From CAZDYP01 sp964509505 (lineage in GTDB: Bacteria; Chloroflexota; Anaerolineae; JACRMK01), in contig CAZDYP010000007.1 of NCBI GenBank assembly GCA_964509505.1, positions 1 to 59,514 of the forward strand: a DNA stretch of 59,514 nucleotides, written 5' to 3'. Below the pieces are notes generated by a model. The model made no database searches and was not told the DNA's origin. It saw nothing but the letters and a program-made list of their open reading frames with translations. The translations under genes and the position numbers were made by a program. Position 1 is the first letter of the stretch; every line of letters begins with the position of its first letter. Shown piece after piece: positions 31,285 to 39,174 of the stretch.

Positions 31285-31303
31285 TTTCGAGGAGAATTAA
31301 CTC

Positions 31304-32818
31304 ATGGGCATAAACGTAGCAGATATTGCCTCAACCTTACGTAAGCAAATCGAACTCTACCAAGCGCCGCAGACCAAGACGGTGGATGTCGGCACCGTGC
31401 TGGAAATCGGCGATGGTATCGCGCGCGTGTCGGGCTTGACCAACGTCATGTCGTCCGAGCTGGTCGAGTTCGGCAATGGCGTGTTGGGCATCGCGTTGAA
31501 CCTTGAGCGCGACAACGTCGGCGTCATCATTATGGGCGAATACAAAGACATCGCGCAAGGCGACCTGGTGCGCAGCACGGGGCGCATTGCATCTGTCCCG
31601 GTGGGCGATGGCGTCATTGGGCGCGTCATCAACGCCGTCGGTCAACCGATTGACGGCAAGGGACCGATTCAATCGTCCAAGTATCGCCCCATCGAAATCA
31701 TTGCGCCCAACGTCGTCAACCGCCAGCCTGTGAATACGCCCGTGCAGACGGGCATCAAGGCGATTGATGGGATGATCCCGATTGGACGCGGGCAGCGCGA
31801 GCTCATCATCGGCGATCGTCAAACGGGCAAGACCGCGATTGCAATTGATACAATCATCAACCAGAAGCGCAGCAAAGACCTCTTCTGCATCTACGTCGCC
31901 ATCGGCCAGAAGCAGGCGAACATCGCGCAGACCGTGGCGACGCTCGAAAGAGAAGGCGCGATGGAATACACCACCGTCGTCGTCGCGTCCGCGTCCGAGC
32001 CTGCGCCATTGCAATACATCGCGCCGTATGCGGGCTGCGCGATTGGCGAAGAATTTATGGAATCAGGGCGCGACGCACTCATCGTCTATGATGACTTGTC
32101 GAAACATGCGTGGTCGTATCGTCAGGTGTCGCTGCTGCTGCGTCGTCCGCCGGGGCGCGAGGCATATCCGGGCGACGTGTTCTATCTGCACTCGCGCTTG
32201 TTGGAACGCGCTGCGCGCTTGAGCGACGAGCGCGGCGGTGGCTCGTTGACGGCGTTGCCCATCATCGAGACGTTGTTGGGTGACGTGTCGGCGTACATTC
32301 CGACCAATGTCATCTCGATTACCGATGGGCAGATTTATTTGGAATCGGACTTGTTCTATGCGGGCATTCGCCCCGCGATGAACGTCGGCATCTCGGTGTC
32401 GCGCGTCGGGTCGAGCGCGCAAACCTCGGCGATGAAGACCGTCGCAGGCACGTTGCGTGTGGAGCTCGCGCAGTTCCGCGACCTTGCGGCGTTCACGCTC
32501 TTCGCCTCCGATCTCGACAAGGCGACGCAAGCGCAGCTGGATCGCGGGCGCCGTCTCACGGAAATTTTGAAGCAAGACCAATATGTGCCGATGAGCCTCG
32601 AAGACGAAGTGGAAATCATCTTCGCCGTGACCAATGGCTTCGCGGATGATGTGCCTGTCGAGAAGATGCGCGCGTGGGAAGAGGCCGTGCATAAATTTAT
32701 GGACGCTACCTATCCTGACATTGGCAACACCATCGCCAAAGAGAAGAAACTATCGCCTGACACGACGGCGAAATTGAAGCAAGCGCTGTCGGATTTCAAG
32801 AAGACGGTGACGGTCTGA
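31304..32818 (+). CDS. atpA: F0F1 ATP synthase subunit alpha
   Basis: The protein has 504 residues. The Walker A is GDRQTGKTA, followed by the alpha signature region PAMNVGISVSRVGSSAQ and the Arg finger within ISVSRVG. Alpha subunits carry the non-catalytic nucleotide sites of F1. GAGGAG lies 8 nt before the ATG. Confidence 0.97.
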   Translation: MGINVADIASTLRKQIELYQAPQTKTVDVGTVLEIGDGIARVSGLTNVMSSELVEFGNGVLGIALNLERDNVGVIIMGEYKDIAQGDLVRSTGRIASVPVGDGVIGRVINAVGQPIDGKGPIQSSKYRPIEIIAPNVVNRQPVNTPVQTGIKAIDGMIPIGRGQRELIIGDRQTGKTAIAIDTIINQKRSKDLFCIYVAIGQKQANIAQTVATLEREGAMEYTTVVVASASEPAPLQYIAPYAGCAIGEEFMESGRDALIVYDDLSKHAWSYRQVSLLLRRPPGREAYPGDVFYLHSRLLERAARLSDERGGGSLTALPIIETLLGDVSAYIPTNVISITDGQIYLESDLFYAGIRPAMNVGISVSRVGSSAQTSAMKTVAGTLRVELAQFRDLAAFTLFASDLDKATQAQLDRGRRLTEILKQDQYVPMSLEDEVEIIFAVTNGFADDVPVEKMRAWEEAVHKFMDATYPDIGNTIAKEKKLSPDTTAKLKQALSDFKKTVTV

Positions 32819-32915
32819 GGTAAACGAGTAGGTGGGTAAACGGGTAGAAGAGATATTTCCTCGTTTCCTTTTCTACCTGTTTACCCGCGACTCGTCGCCT
32901 GTCTCCCCGTTTACG
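32819..32915. repeat. Inverted word-repeat, GGTAAACGGGTAG family
   Basis: GTAAACGAGTAGGTGGGTAA is mirrored by CTACCTGTTTACCCGCGAC and CCCCGTTTACGC. It fills the gap between atpA and atpG. Confidence 0.85.
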
Positions 32916-32925
32916 CATATCCTTT

Positions 32926-33804
32926 ATGCCAACCCTACGTGAAATTAGTCGACGCGTGCGCAGCGTCAAAAACATTTCGCAGGTGACGCGCGCGATGGAG
33001 GCCGTCTCTGCCTCCAAGATGCGCCGCGCGCAGAATCAAGTGCTGGCGACGCGTCCCTATGCGCAGAAGGCATGGGACATCGCCTCGTATCTCGCGCGCC
33101 AATCGCAGAAAAATCCTGCGCCGCATTCGTTGCTGGCGCAGCGCCCCGAAACCGACGTCGCGCTCGTCTTGATCACACCCGATAAGGGTTTGACGGGCGG
33201 CATGGTGTCGAACATCTTGCGCGCGGCAGCTCACTTCAAACGCCAGCAAAAGAACCCCGTGAAGATGATCACGGTCGGGCGCAAGGGGCGCGACTTCTTT
33301 GCGCGCTTCGGCAGCGGTATCATCGCGGAGTTCAGCAAGCTCGGCGATACACCGCGCCCGATAGACATCACACCGATTGCGCGTTTGGCAATTGACGGCT
33401 TTTTGAAGGACGAGTTCGATACGGTTTATCTGGCTTATATGAGCTTTGTCAACATCATGCAGCAGAAGCCCGTCGTGCGAAAAATTTTGCCTGTCACGCC
33501 CGCCGACCCAACGGCGATGGGTGGGGCGAGCTTCTATCCGAGCTACATCTACGAGCCGGACGAAGAGACGTTGCTCGAAGCGCTGATGCCGCGTTTGATC
33601 GAGCTGCAAGTTTATCAGGGCTTGCTCGAATCGCTTGCCAGCGAACACAGTGCGCGCATGGTAGCCATGCGCAACGCGACCAAGAGCGCGAAAGATTTGA
33701 TTGGCGATTTGACGCTGGTAATGAATCAGGTGCGTCAGACGGCTATCACGCGCGATATGTTGGATATTGTGGGTGGGGTGGAAGGTCTTAAAAAGCGGAA
33801 GTAG
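32926..33804 (+). CDS. atpG: F0F1 ATP synthase subunit gamma
   Basis: The protein has 292 residues. The conserved N-terminus, TLREISRRVRSVKNISQVTRAME, and the C-terminus, RNATKSAKDLIGDLTLVMNQ and RQTAITRDMLDIVGGVE, are typical of gamma. This is the rotating central shaft. No strong ribosome site is visible. The stop TAG is part of a TAGTC word of the next repeat. Confidence 0.95.
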   Translation: MPTLREISRRVRSVKNISQVTRAMEAVSASKMRRAQNQVLATRPYAQKAWDIASYLARQSQKNPAPHSLLAQRPETDVALVLITPDKGLTGGMVSNILRAAAHFKRQQKNPVKMITVGRKGRDFFARFGSGIIAEFSKLGDTPRPIDITPIARLAIDGFLKDEFDTVYLAYMSFVNIMQQKPVVRKILPVTPADPTAMGGASFYPSYIYEPDEETLLEALMPRLIELQVYQGLLESLASEHSARMVAMRNATKSAKDLIGDLTLVMNQVRQTAITRDMLDIVGGVEGLKKRK

Positions 33805-33910
33805 TCATGAGTCGCTAGGCGTTAGTCCCAAGTCCTTGACTAGGACTAATGGCTAATGACCAGCGACTAACGACTATTGGCTAATGACTAGCGACTAATG
33901 ACTAGTGACT
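33805..33910. repeat. Inverted word-repeat, TAGTCGC family
   Basis: TCATGAGTCGCTAGGCGTTAG is followed by many ACTAGCGACTAATGACTAG words. The array contributes to the AGAGGTG site of atpD. Confidence 0.88.
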
Positions 33911-33920
33911 AGAGGTGATT

Positions 33921-35318
33921 ATGGTTGAACTTGCCAAAGGCAGTGTAGTGCAGGTGATTGGCGCAGTGGTGGACGTGGAGTTTCCCGAAGGTCAATTGCC
34001 TGAAATTTATTACGCGCTCAAAGTGGAACGAGAAGGCACACCGCTCGTTGTCGAAGTGCAGCAACATTTGAGTGGCAGTGTTGTGCGAACCGTCGCGATG
34101 GACACAACGGATGGCCTGCGGCGTGGCACACCCGTCGTCAACACAGGCGCCCCCATCAAAGTGCCCGTCGGTCCGCCGACACTGGGGCGCATCTTCAACG
34201 TGACGGGCGATGTGATTGACGAGCAAGGCGAGGTGAAGGCTGATACCTACTATCCGATTCATCGGCCTGCGCCGCCCTTTGAAGAGCAAGTGACCGAACT
34301 GCAAGTCTTCGAGACGGGCTTGAAAGTCATTGATCTGATTGCGCCGTTCCGCAAGGGGGGCAAGATTGGCGTTTTCGGCGGCGCAGGCGTCGGCAAGACC
34401 GTCATCATCCAAGAGATGATTCGCACGATGGCGACAGAACATCAGGGCGTATCAGTGTTTGCGGGCGTGGGCGAGCGCAGCCGCGAAGGCAACGACCTCT
34501 GGCGTGAAATGAAGGCCTCGGGCGTCATGCCATCAACGGTGATGGTGTTCGGTCAAATGAACGAACCGCCCGGCGTGCGTTTGCGCGTCGGTTTGACGGG
34601 TCTCACGATGGCGGAATACTTTCGCGATCAAGGCCGCGATGTGCTCATCTTCATTGACAACATCTTCCGCTTCGTCATGTCGGGTTCGGAAGTCTCGGCG
34701 TTGTTGGGACGCTTGCCGAGCGCAGTGGGGTATCAGCCTACCCTCTCAACAGAGATGGGCGAGCTGCAAGAACGCATTACCTCGACCAAGCGCGGCGCCA
34801 TCACCTCATTGCAAGCGGTCTATGTGCCTGCCGACGACTACTCTGACCCCGCGCCTGTGGCGACGTTCACGCACCTCGATGCGACGATTTCGTTGGAACG
34901 TTCAATTGCGGCGAAGGGCTTGTTCCCTGCCGTTGACCCGCTCGCTTCGACCTCGCGGATGTTGCAGCCGGGCATTGTCGGCGACGATCATTACAACACG
35001 GCGCGCGCCGTGCAACGGGTGTTGCAACGCTACAAGGACTTGGCTGATGTGATTGCGATTCTCGGCATCGAAGAGTTGAGCGAAGACGACAAGCTCACCG
35101 TCGTGCGCGCACGCAAGATCGAGAAGTTCTTGTCGCAACCGATGCGCGTCGCGGAAGTGTTCACAGGCAAACCCGGCGTTTTCGTGCCGATGGCAGAAAC
35201 CATCGCCAGCTTCAAGTCCATCTTGAATGGCGAGGTGGACGACATCCCCGAACCGTTCTTCTTCCAACAAGGCAACATTGAGAGCGTGAAGAAGGCGTAT
35301 GACGATTCGAGAAAATAG
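33921..35318 (+). CDS. atpD: F0F1 ATP synthase subunit beta
   Basis: The protein has 465 residues. The catalytic Walker A is GGAGVGKTV. GERSREGNDLW, the Walker B DVLIFIDNIF and ALLGRLPSAVGYQPTLSTEM are also present. It performs ATP synthesis and hydrolysis in F1. The ATG at 33921 follows AGAGGTG at good spacing. The GTG two codons upstream overlaps that site. Confidence 0.97.
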   Translation: MVELAKGSVVQVIGAVVDVEFPEGQLPEIYYALKVEREGTPLVVEVQQHLSGSVVRTVAMDTTDGLRRGTPVVNTGAPIKVPVGPPTLGRIFNVTGDVIDEQGEVKADTYYPIHRPAPPFEEQVTELQVFETGLKVIDLIAPFRKGGKIGVFGGAGVGKTVIIQEMIRTMATEHQGVSVFAGVGERSREGNDLWREMKASGVMPSTVMVFGQMNEPPGVRLRVGLTGLTMAEYFRDQGRDVLIFIDNIFRFVMSGSEVSALLGRLPSAVGYQPTLSTEMGELQERITSTKRGAITSLQAVYVPADDYSDPAPVATFTHLDATISLERSIAAKGLFPAVDPLASTSRMLQPGIVGDDHYNTARAVQRVLQRYKDLADVIAILGIEELSEDDKLTVVRARKIEKFLSQPMRVAEVFTGKPGVFVPMAETIASFKSILNGEVDDIPEPFFFQQGNIESVKKAYDDSRK

Positions 35319-35405
35319 CCGATAGCAAATAGCGGATGGCGAATAGCGGATGGCGAAAGGTTGCGCTATCTGCCATCTGCTATCAGCCATTAGCCATTAG
35401 CCATT
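35319..35405. repeat. Inverted word-repeat, GCGGATGGCGAATAGC family
   Basis: GATAGCAAATAGCGGATGGC words are mirrored by GCGCTATCTGCCATCTGC and TATCAGCCATTAGCCATTAG between atpD and atpC. Confidence 0.85.
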
Positions 35406-35412
35406 AACCAAT

Positions 35413-35823
35413 ATGCCAATTCGATTAGACATCGTAACGATTGAACGTCAGGTTTTTTCCGAAGACGTGGATATGGTGGTTGCGCCGGGCACGGAGGGTG
35501 TGTTGGGCGTCTTGCCGCGCCACGCGCCGTTGATGACGGCGCTCAAGCCCGGCGAGCTGGTCGTCAAACGGCGCGGCGCGCCCGACCAAGCGATTGCGAT
35601 TGGCGGCGGTTTCATGGAAGTGCGCCCTGACAAAGTGACTGTACTCGCTGACAGCGCCGAGCGCGCCGACGAAATTGACGTGGCGCGCGCCGAAGAAGCG
35701 CGCAAACGCGCGGAGAATTTGCTGAAAGAAAAACCGGCCGATGCCGCGCAGTTTGCCGCGCTTGAAGCGGCGTTGCGGCGCGCCGAAGTTCGCCTCAAAG
35801 TCGCGCGGCGGCGACGTAGTTAG
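35413..35823 (+). CDS. atpC: F0F1 ATP synthase subunit epsilon
   Basis: The protein has 136 residues. The beta-sandwich part contains GTEGVLGVLPRHAPLMTALKPG and GGGFMEVRPDKVTVLAD. The C-terminal helical hairpin is Ala/Glu/Arg-rich (EEARKRAENLLKEK). It is the last gene of the ATP synthase run, in the usual D-C order. Confidence 0.95.
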   Translation: MPIRLDIVTIERQVFSEDVDMVVAPGTEGVLGVLPRHAPLMTALKPGELVVKRRGAPDQAIAIGGGFMEVRPDKVTVLADSAERADEIDVARAEEARKRAENLLKEKPADAAQFAALEAALRRAEVRLKVARRRRS

Positions 35824-35844
35824 TAGTGATCCGTGAGAAGGCAG

Positions 35845-35935
35845 GAGTCAGTAGCCAGTAAAAGGAGTCAGTAGCCAGAAAGATTACCCTTGGGTATGAT
35901 AGCATCTGGCTACTGACTACTGATTGCTGGCTAGT
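35845..35935. repeat. Inverted word-repeat, CAGTAGCCAG family
   Basis: GGAGTCAGTAGCCAGTAAAAG and a second GTCAGTAGCCAGA are mirrored by TCTGGCTACTGACTACTG. It lies between atpC and mreB and resembles the nuoL-nuoM spacer. Confidence 0.85.
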
Positions 35936-35948
35936 TTTTTGGAGATTC

Positions 35949-36959
35949 ATGTTTGGTAAGCAGATTGGCATAGACCTCGGCACCGTCAACGTGCTGGTGC
36001 ACGTGCGTGGCAAAGGCATCGTCTTGCAAGAGCCATCGGTCGTCGCCATTCGCATCAGCGACAACAAAATTGTTGCCATCGGCGAAGCGGCGCGGGCGAT
36101 GATTGGACGCACGCCTGAGAATATCGAAGTTGCGCGCCCGATGCGCGACGGCGTCATCGCCGATTACGTTGTAACTGAAGCAATGCTGCGCTACTTCATC
36201 GAGAAGATTTGCGGACGCTTCCGCCTCTCGAAGCCATCGCTGATGGTTAGCGTCCCGGTGGGCGTGACGAGCGTCGAGAGCCGCGCGGTGCATGATGCGG
36301 CGGTGCAGGCGGGCGGTGATAAGAATGCGACGTATCTGGTGCAAGAGCCACTGGCTGCGGCGCTGGGTGCGGGTTTGCCTGTCGAAACGCCGACAGGCAA
36401 TATGATTGTGGATGTGGGCGGCGGGGTTAGCGAAGCAGCTGTGATTTCGTTGAATGGGATCGTGGTTTCGGGGTCGGTGCGTGTGGGAGGGCTGAAGCTC
36501 GACGAGGCGATTGCTAACTACATTCGTCGCAAATACAATCTGATGATTGGGGATCAAACGGCCGAAGACATCAAATTGCAAATTGGCAGCGCGTTGCCGT
36601 TGGAAGAAAAATTGTCGTTGGAAATTCGCGGACGCGACCAAGTGACGGGCTTGCCCAGAACCATCACCATCAATTCAGATGAAGTCACCGAAGCAGTAGC
36701 CGAGCCGTTAGCCGCTGTGATTGGCGTCGTGAAGTCTGTGTTGGAAAAAACACCGCCTGAATTATCCTCAGATGTCATAGACCGCGGCATGGTCTTGACG
36801 GGGGGGGGCGCATTGTTGCGGAACATTGACGTGCTGCTGTCGCGCGAGACTGGGGTGCCGTGTTATGTCGCCGAAAATCCGATAGCCTGTGTGGCGTTGG
36901 GCGCTGGCAAAGCCCTAGTAAATTATCCGACGCTGCAAAAAAGTTTGCCGCCTGTGTAG
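35949..36959 (+). CDS. mreB: Rod shape-determining protein MreB
   Basis: The protein has 336 residues with an actin-like fold. The phosphate 1 loop is GIDLGTVNVLVHV, phosphate 2 is MIVDVGGGVSEAAVIS and the adenosine motif is MVLTGGGALLRNID. It polymerises under the membrane and guides cell-wall synthesis. No mreC or mreD follows. GGAG precedes the ATG. Confidence 0.95.
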   Translation: MFGKQIGIDLGTVNVLVHVRGKGIVLQEPSVVAIRISDNKIVAIGEAARAMIGRTPENIEVARPMRDGVIADYVVTEAMLRYFIEKICGRFRLSKPSLMVSVPVGVTSVESRAVHDAAVQAGGDKNATYLVQEPLAAALGAGLPVETPTGNMIVDVGGGVSEAAVISLNGIVVSGSVRVGGLKLDEAIANYIRRKYNLMIGDQTAEDIKLQIGSALPLEEKLSLEIRGRDQVTGLPRTITINSDEVTEAVAEPLAAVIGVVKSVLEKTPPELSSDVIDRGMVLTGGGALLRNIDVLLSRETGVPCYVAENPIACVALGAGKALVNYPTLQKSLPPV

Positions 36960-36996
36960 AAGCCCACCCGCCTTTAGAGCCTCGCGCATTGAAGTA

Positions 36997-37024
36997 AAAA
37001 CCCGATGGATAAACATCGGGTTTT
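36997..37024. terminator. Terminator between mreB and rex
   Basis: The 11-bp stem AAAACCCGATG / CATCGGGTTTT closes a GATAAA loop. It has A-rich and T-rich flanks, so it serves both convergent genes. Confidence 0.9.
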
Positions 37025-37060
37025 GTTTTCTGTATCGAATAGCCTGGGCAGGTCGTTTTT

Positions 37061-37714
37061 TTATTTGTGAGGTTGCAAGTAGTACGTCATCGCCTGCAAG
37101 CCCATGACGGGGTCAATATATTGCGTATGCACCTCGGGCGGCAAGTTCAACGTGATGGGCGCGTAGTTGAGAATAGCGCGCACGCCGCCTTTGACGAGCG
37201 CCTCGGCGACAGCTTGGGCGCTGCCTGCAGGCGTGGCGATGACCCCGATTTTCAGCCCCAGCTCGGCGACGATGCGCGGAATGCGTGCGCTGTCTTGGAT
37301 GACGAGCTCGCCCAATTTGGTGTTGATTTTCGCAGGATCGTTGTCAAAAATCGCGATGACGTAAAACCCTCGTGAACGAAAGCCGTTGTAATGTACCAAC
37401 GCATGTCCCAAATCACCTGCCCCGACGAGCGCCATCCCCCATTCACGATGCAAATTCAGAATGTCCTTCAATTGCTCAATCAGAAAAGGAATCTCATAGC
37501 CCGTGCCTTGTTTGCCGAACTCACCAAAATATGATAAGTCTTTGCGGATTTGCGCCGAGCTGATCTGCAAATGGCGCGCCAATTCCTGCGACGAGGTGAT
37601 GTGCTGGCCGTGTTCGGCCAGCTGTAGCAGGGCTCGCAAGTAGAGTGGTAAACGCTGAATGGCGATCTCTGGTATATCGGTGTACTGAGCGGTCGTGCCG
37701 TTCTTGCTGCTCAT
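37061..37714 (-). CDS. rex: Redox-sensing transcriptional repressor Rex
   Basis: The protein has 217 residues. The N-terminal winged helix (LQISSAQIRKDLSYFGEFGKQGTGY) is followed by the Rossmann domain with GAGDLGHAL and IAIFDNDPAK. Rex senses the NADH/NAD+ ratio and releases DNA when NADH is high. A Rex-like operator overlaps its own start region. Genes for complex I and ATP synthase lie close by on the other strand, but I see no full site there. Confidence 0.94.
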   Translation of the reverse strand: MSSKNGTTAQYTDIPEIAIQRLPLYLRALLQLAEHGQHITSSQELARHLQISSAQIRKDLSYFGEFGKQGTGYEIPFLIEQLKDILNLHREWGMALVGAGDLGHALVHYNGFRSRGFYVIAIFDNDPAKINTKLGELVIQDSARIPRIVAELGLKIGVIATPAGSAQAVAEALVKGGVRAILNYAPITLNLPPEVHTQYIDPVMGLQAMTYYLQPHK

Positions 37715-37715
37715 G

Positions 37716-37733
37716 GCGTGAAGTTTATCACAA
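37716..37733. promoter_or_regulatory. Rex-like operator at the rex start
   Basis: On the minus strand the sequence is TTGTGA-N6-TCACGC, against the Rex consensus TTGTGA-N6-TCACAA. It sits 2 nt upstream of the rex ATG, which suggests autoregulation. Confidence 0.55.
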
Positions 37734-37784
37734 TCTCAAAACAGCGACAAACCTTTGACACAAATTTTCTTTTTGGTTATTGTA

Positions 37785-37905
37785 GTTACTAGTCGCTAGT
37801 CATTAGTCACTAGCGACTAAAGACTAGCGACTAGCGACTAATGACTAACGACTAATGACTAATGACTAACGACTAATGACTAGCGACTAATGACTAACGA
37901 CTTTT
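37785..37905. repeat. Inverted word-repeat, TAGTCGC family, containing the obgE start codon
   Basis: TAGTCGCTAGTCATTAGTC words are mirrored by at least ten GACTAACGACTAATGACTAG units. The array runs past the obgE ATG, so codons 1-4 (MTND) are repeat sequence and no ribosome site is present. Confidence 0.92.
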
Positions 37906-39155
37906 TAGACGAAACCCAAATTTTTATCAAGGCAGGCGCGGGTGGCGATGGCGTGGTGTCATTTCGTCGCGAGAAGTTTGTGCCACTAGGCGGTCCCGAT
38001 GGCGGGCATGGCGGGCGCGGCGGCGATGTGGTGCTTGTGGCAGACCGCCAGCTGAACACGCTACACAATTTTCGCCACAAGCATCACTTCGAAGCGGAAC
38101 GCGGTGGACACGGTTCGGGACGTAACAAGCATGGCAAGAACGGCGCATCCTTGCGGGTGCGAGTGCCGCTGGGCACGCTGGTGCGCGATGCAGCCAGTGG
38201 CGAATTGCTGGCGGATTTGGTCACAGATAACCAAGAATTTGTCGCAGCAAAAGGCGGGCGCGGCGGGCGCGGCAATTCTGCGTTTGTGAAGCCGACGAAC
38301 CAAGCGCCGCGTATTGCGGAACGTGGCGAACCTGGCGAAACGCGCGCGCTCAAACTCGAACTCAAACTCATCGCCGCGGTAGGGATTGTGGGCATGCCCA
38401 ATGCAGGCAAGTCCACCTTGCTGTCGGTGATCTCGAAGGCGCGTCCGAAAATTGCCGACTATCCCTTCACAACACTTTCACCGAACTTAGGTGTTGTGTC
38501 TGTGGATGAAGACACGAGCTTCGTGGTGGCTGATGTACCCGGCTTGATCGAAGGGGCGCACGCAGGACAGGGATTGGGGGATCGTTTTCTGCGTCACATC
38601 GAACGCACGCGGCTCTTAGTGCATTTGCTGGATGGCAATGCAACCGATCCTCTGAAAGATTACCAAACGCTCAACCGGGAACTTAAAGCCTTCAACCCGC
38701 ACTTAGCCAAGAAGCCGCAACTGGTTGTGCTGAACAAAATGGATTTGCCCAATGCGCGTCGCTGGTGGCCACAGGTGCGTCGTAAATTGGAAGGGAAGCA
38801 TGTCGAGGTAATGGCGATTGCGGCGGCGACCCAGCAAGGCGTGCGCGAGCTCGTGCAACGCATCGCGCAGGAACTGGCGCAATTGCCAATTGAGCCGCCA
38901 ACTGAACTGCCTGTGCTGCGCCCGGAGTTGCCTGAAGAGGTGTTTACCGTGACGCGTGAAGGCGATAGCTGGCGCGTGCGTGGCAAAAAAGCCGAGCGCA
39001 TGATGGCGATGACCTATTGGAACGAGCACGAAGCCGTCGAACGCTTGCAACGCATCTTGAAGGCGATGGGGGTGTTTGATGCGCTGCGCGCAGCTGGTGT
39101 GCAACCAGGCGATATGGTGCGGATTGGCGACGGCGAACTGGAATGGACGGAATAG
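37890..39155 (+). CDS. obgE: GTPase ObgE/CgtA
   Basis: The protein has 421 residues in three domains. The glycine-rich Obg fold runs from about 5 to 155 (GGPDGGHGGRGGDVVL). The GTPase domain has GMPNAGKSTL, DVPGLIEGAH and NKMD. The C-terminal OCT domain ends GDMVRIGDGELEWTE. It acts in ribosome assembly and stress control. Family members usually begin MFxD, so MTND in front of FLDE is a repeat-derived extension. Confidence 0.95.
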   Translation: MTNDFLDETQIFIKAGAGGDGVVSFRREKFVPLGGPDGGHGGRGGDVVLVADRQLNTLHNFRHKHHFEAERGGHGSGRNKHGKNGASLRVRVPLGTLVRDAASGELLADLVTDNQEFVAAKGGRGGRGNSAFVKPTNQAPRIAERGEPGETRALKLELKLIAAVGIVGMPNAGKSTLLSVISKARPKIADYPFTTLSPNLGVVSVDEDTSFVVADVPGLIEGAHAGQGLGDRFLRHIERTRLLVHLLDGNATDPLKDYQTLNRELKAFNPHLAKKPQLVVLNKMDLPNARRWWPQVRRKLEGKHVEVMAIAAATQQGVRELVQRIAQELAQLPIEPPTELPVLRPELPEEVFTVTREGDSWRVRGKKAERMMAMTYWNEHEAVERLQRILKAMGVFDALRAAGVQPGDMVRIGDGELEWTE

Positions 39156-39174
39156 CAGGTCATAGGCAGAATCT

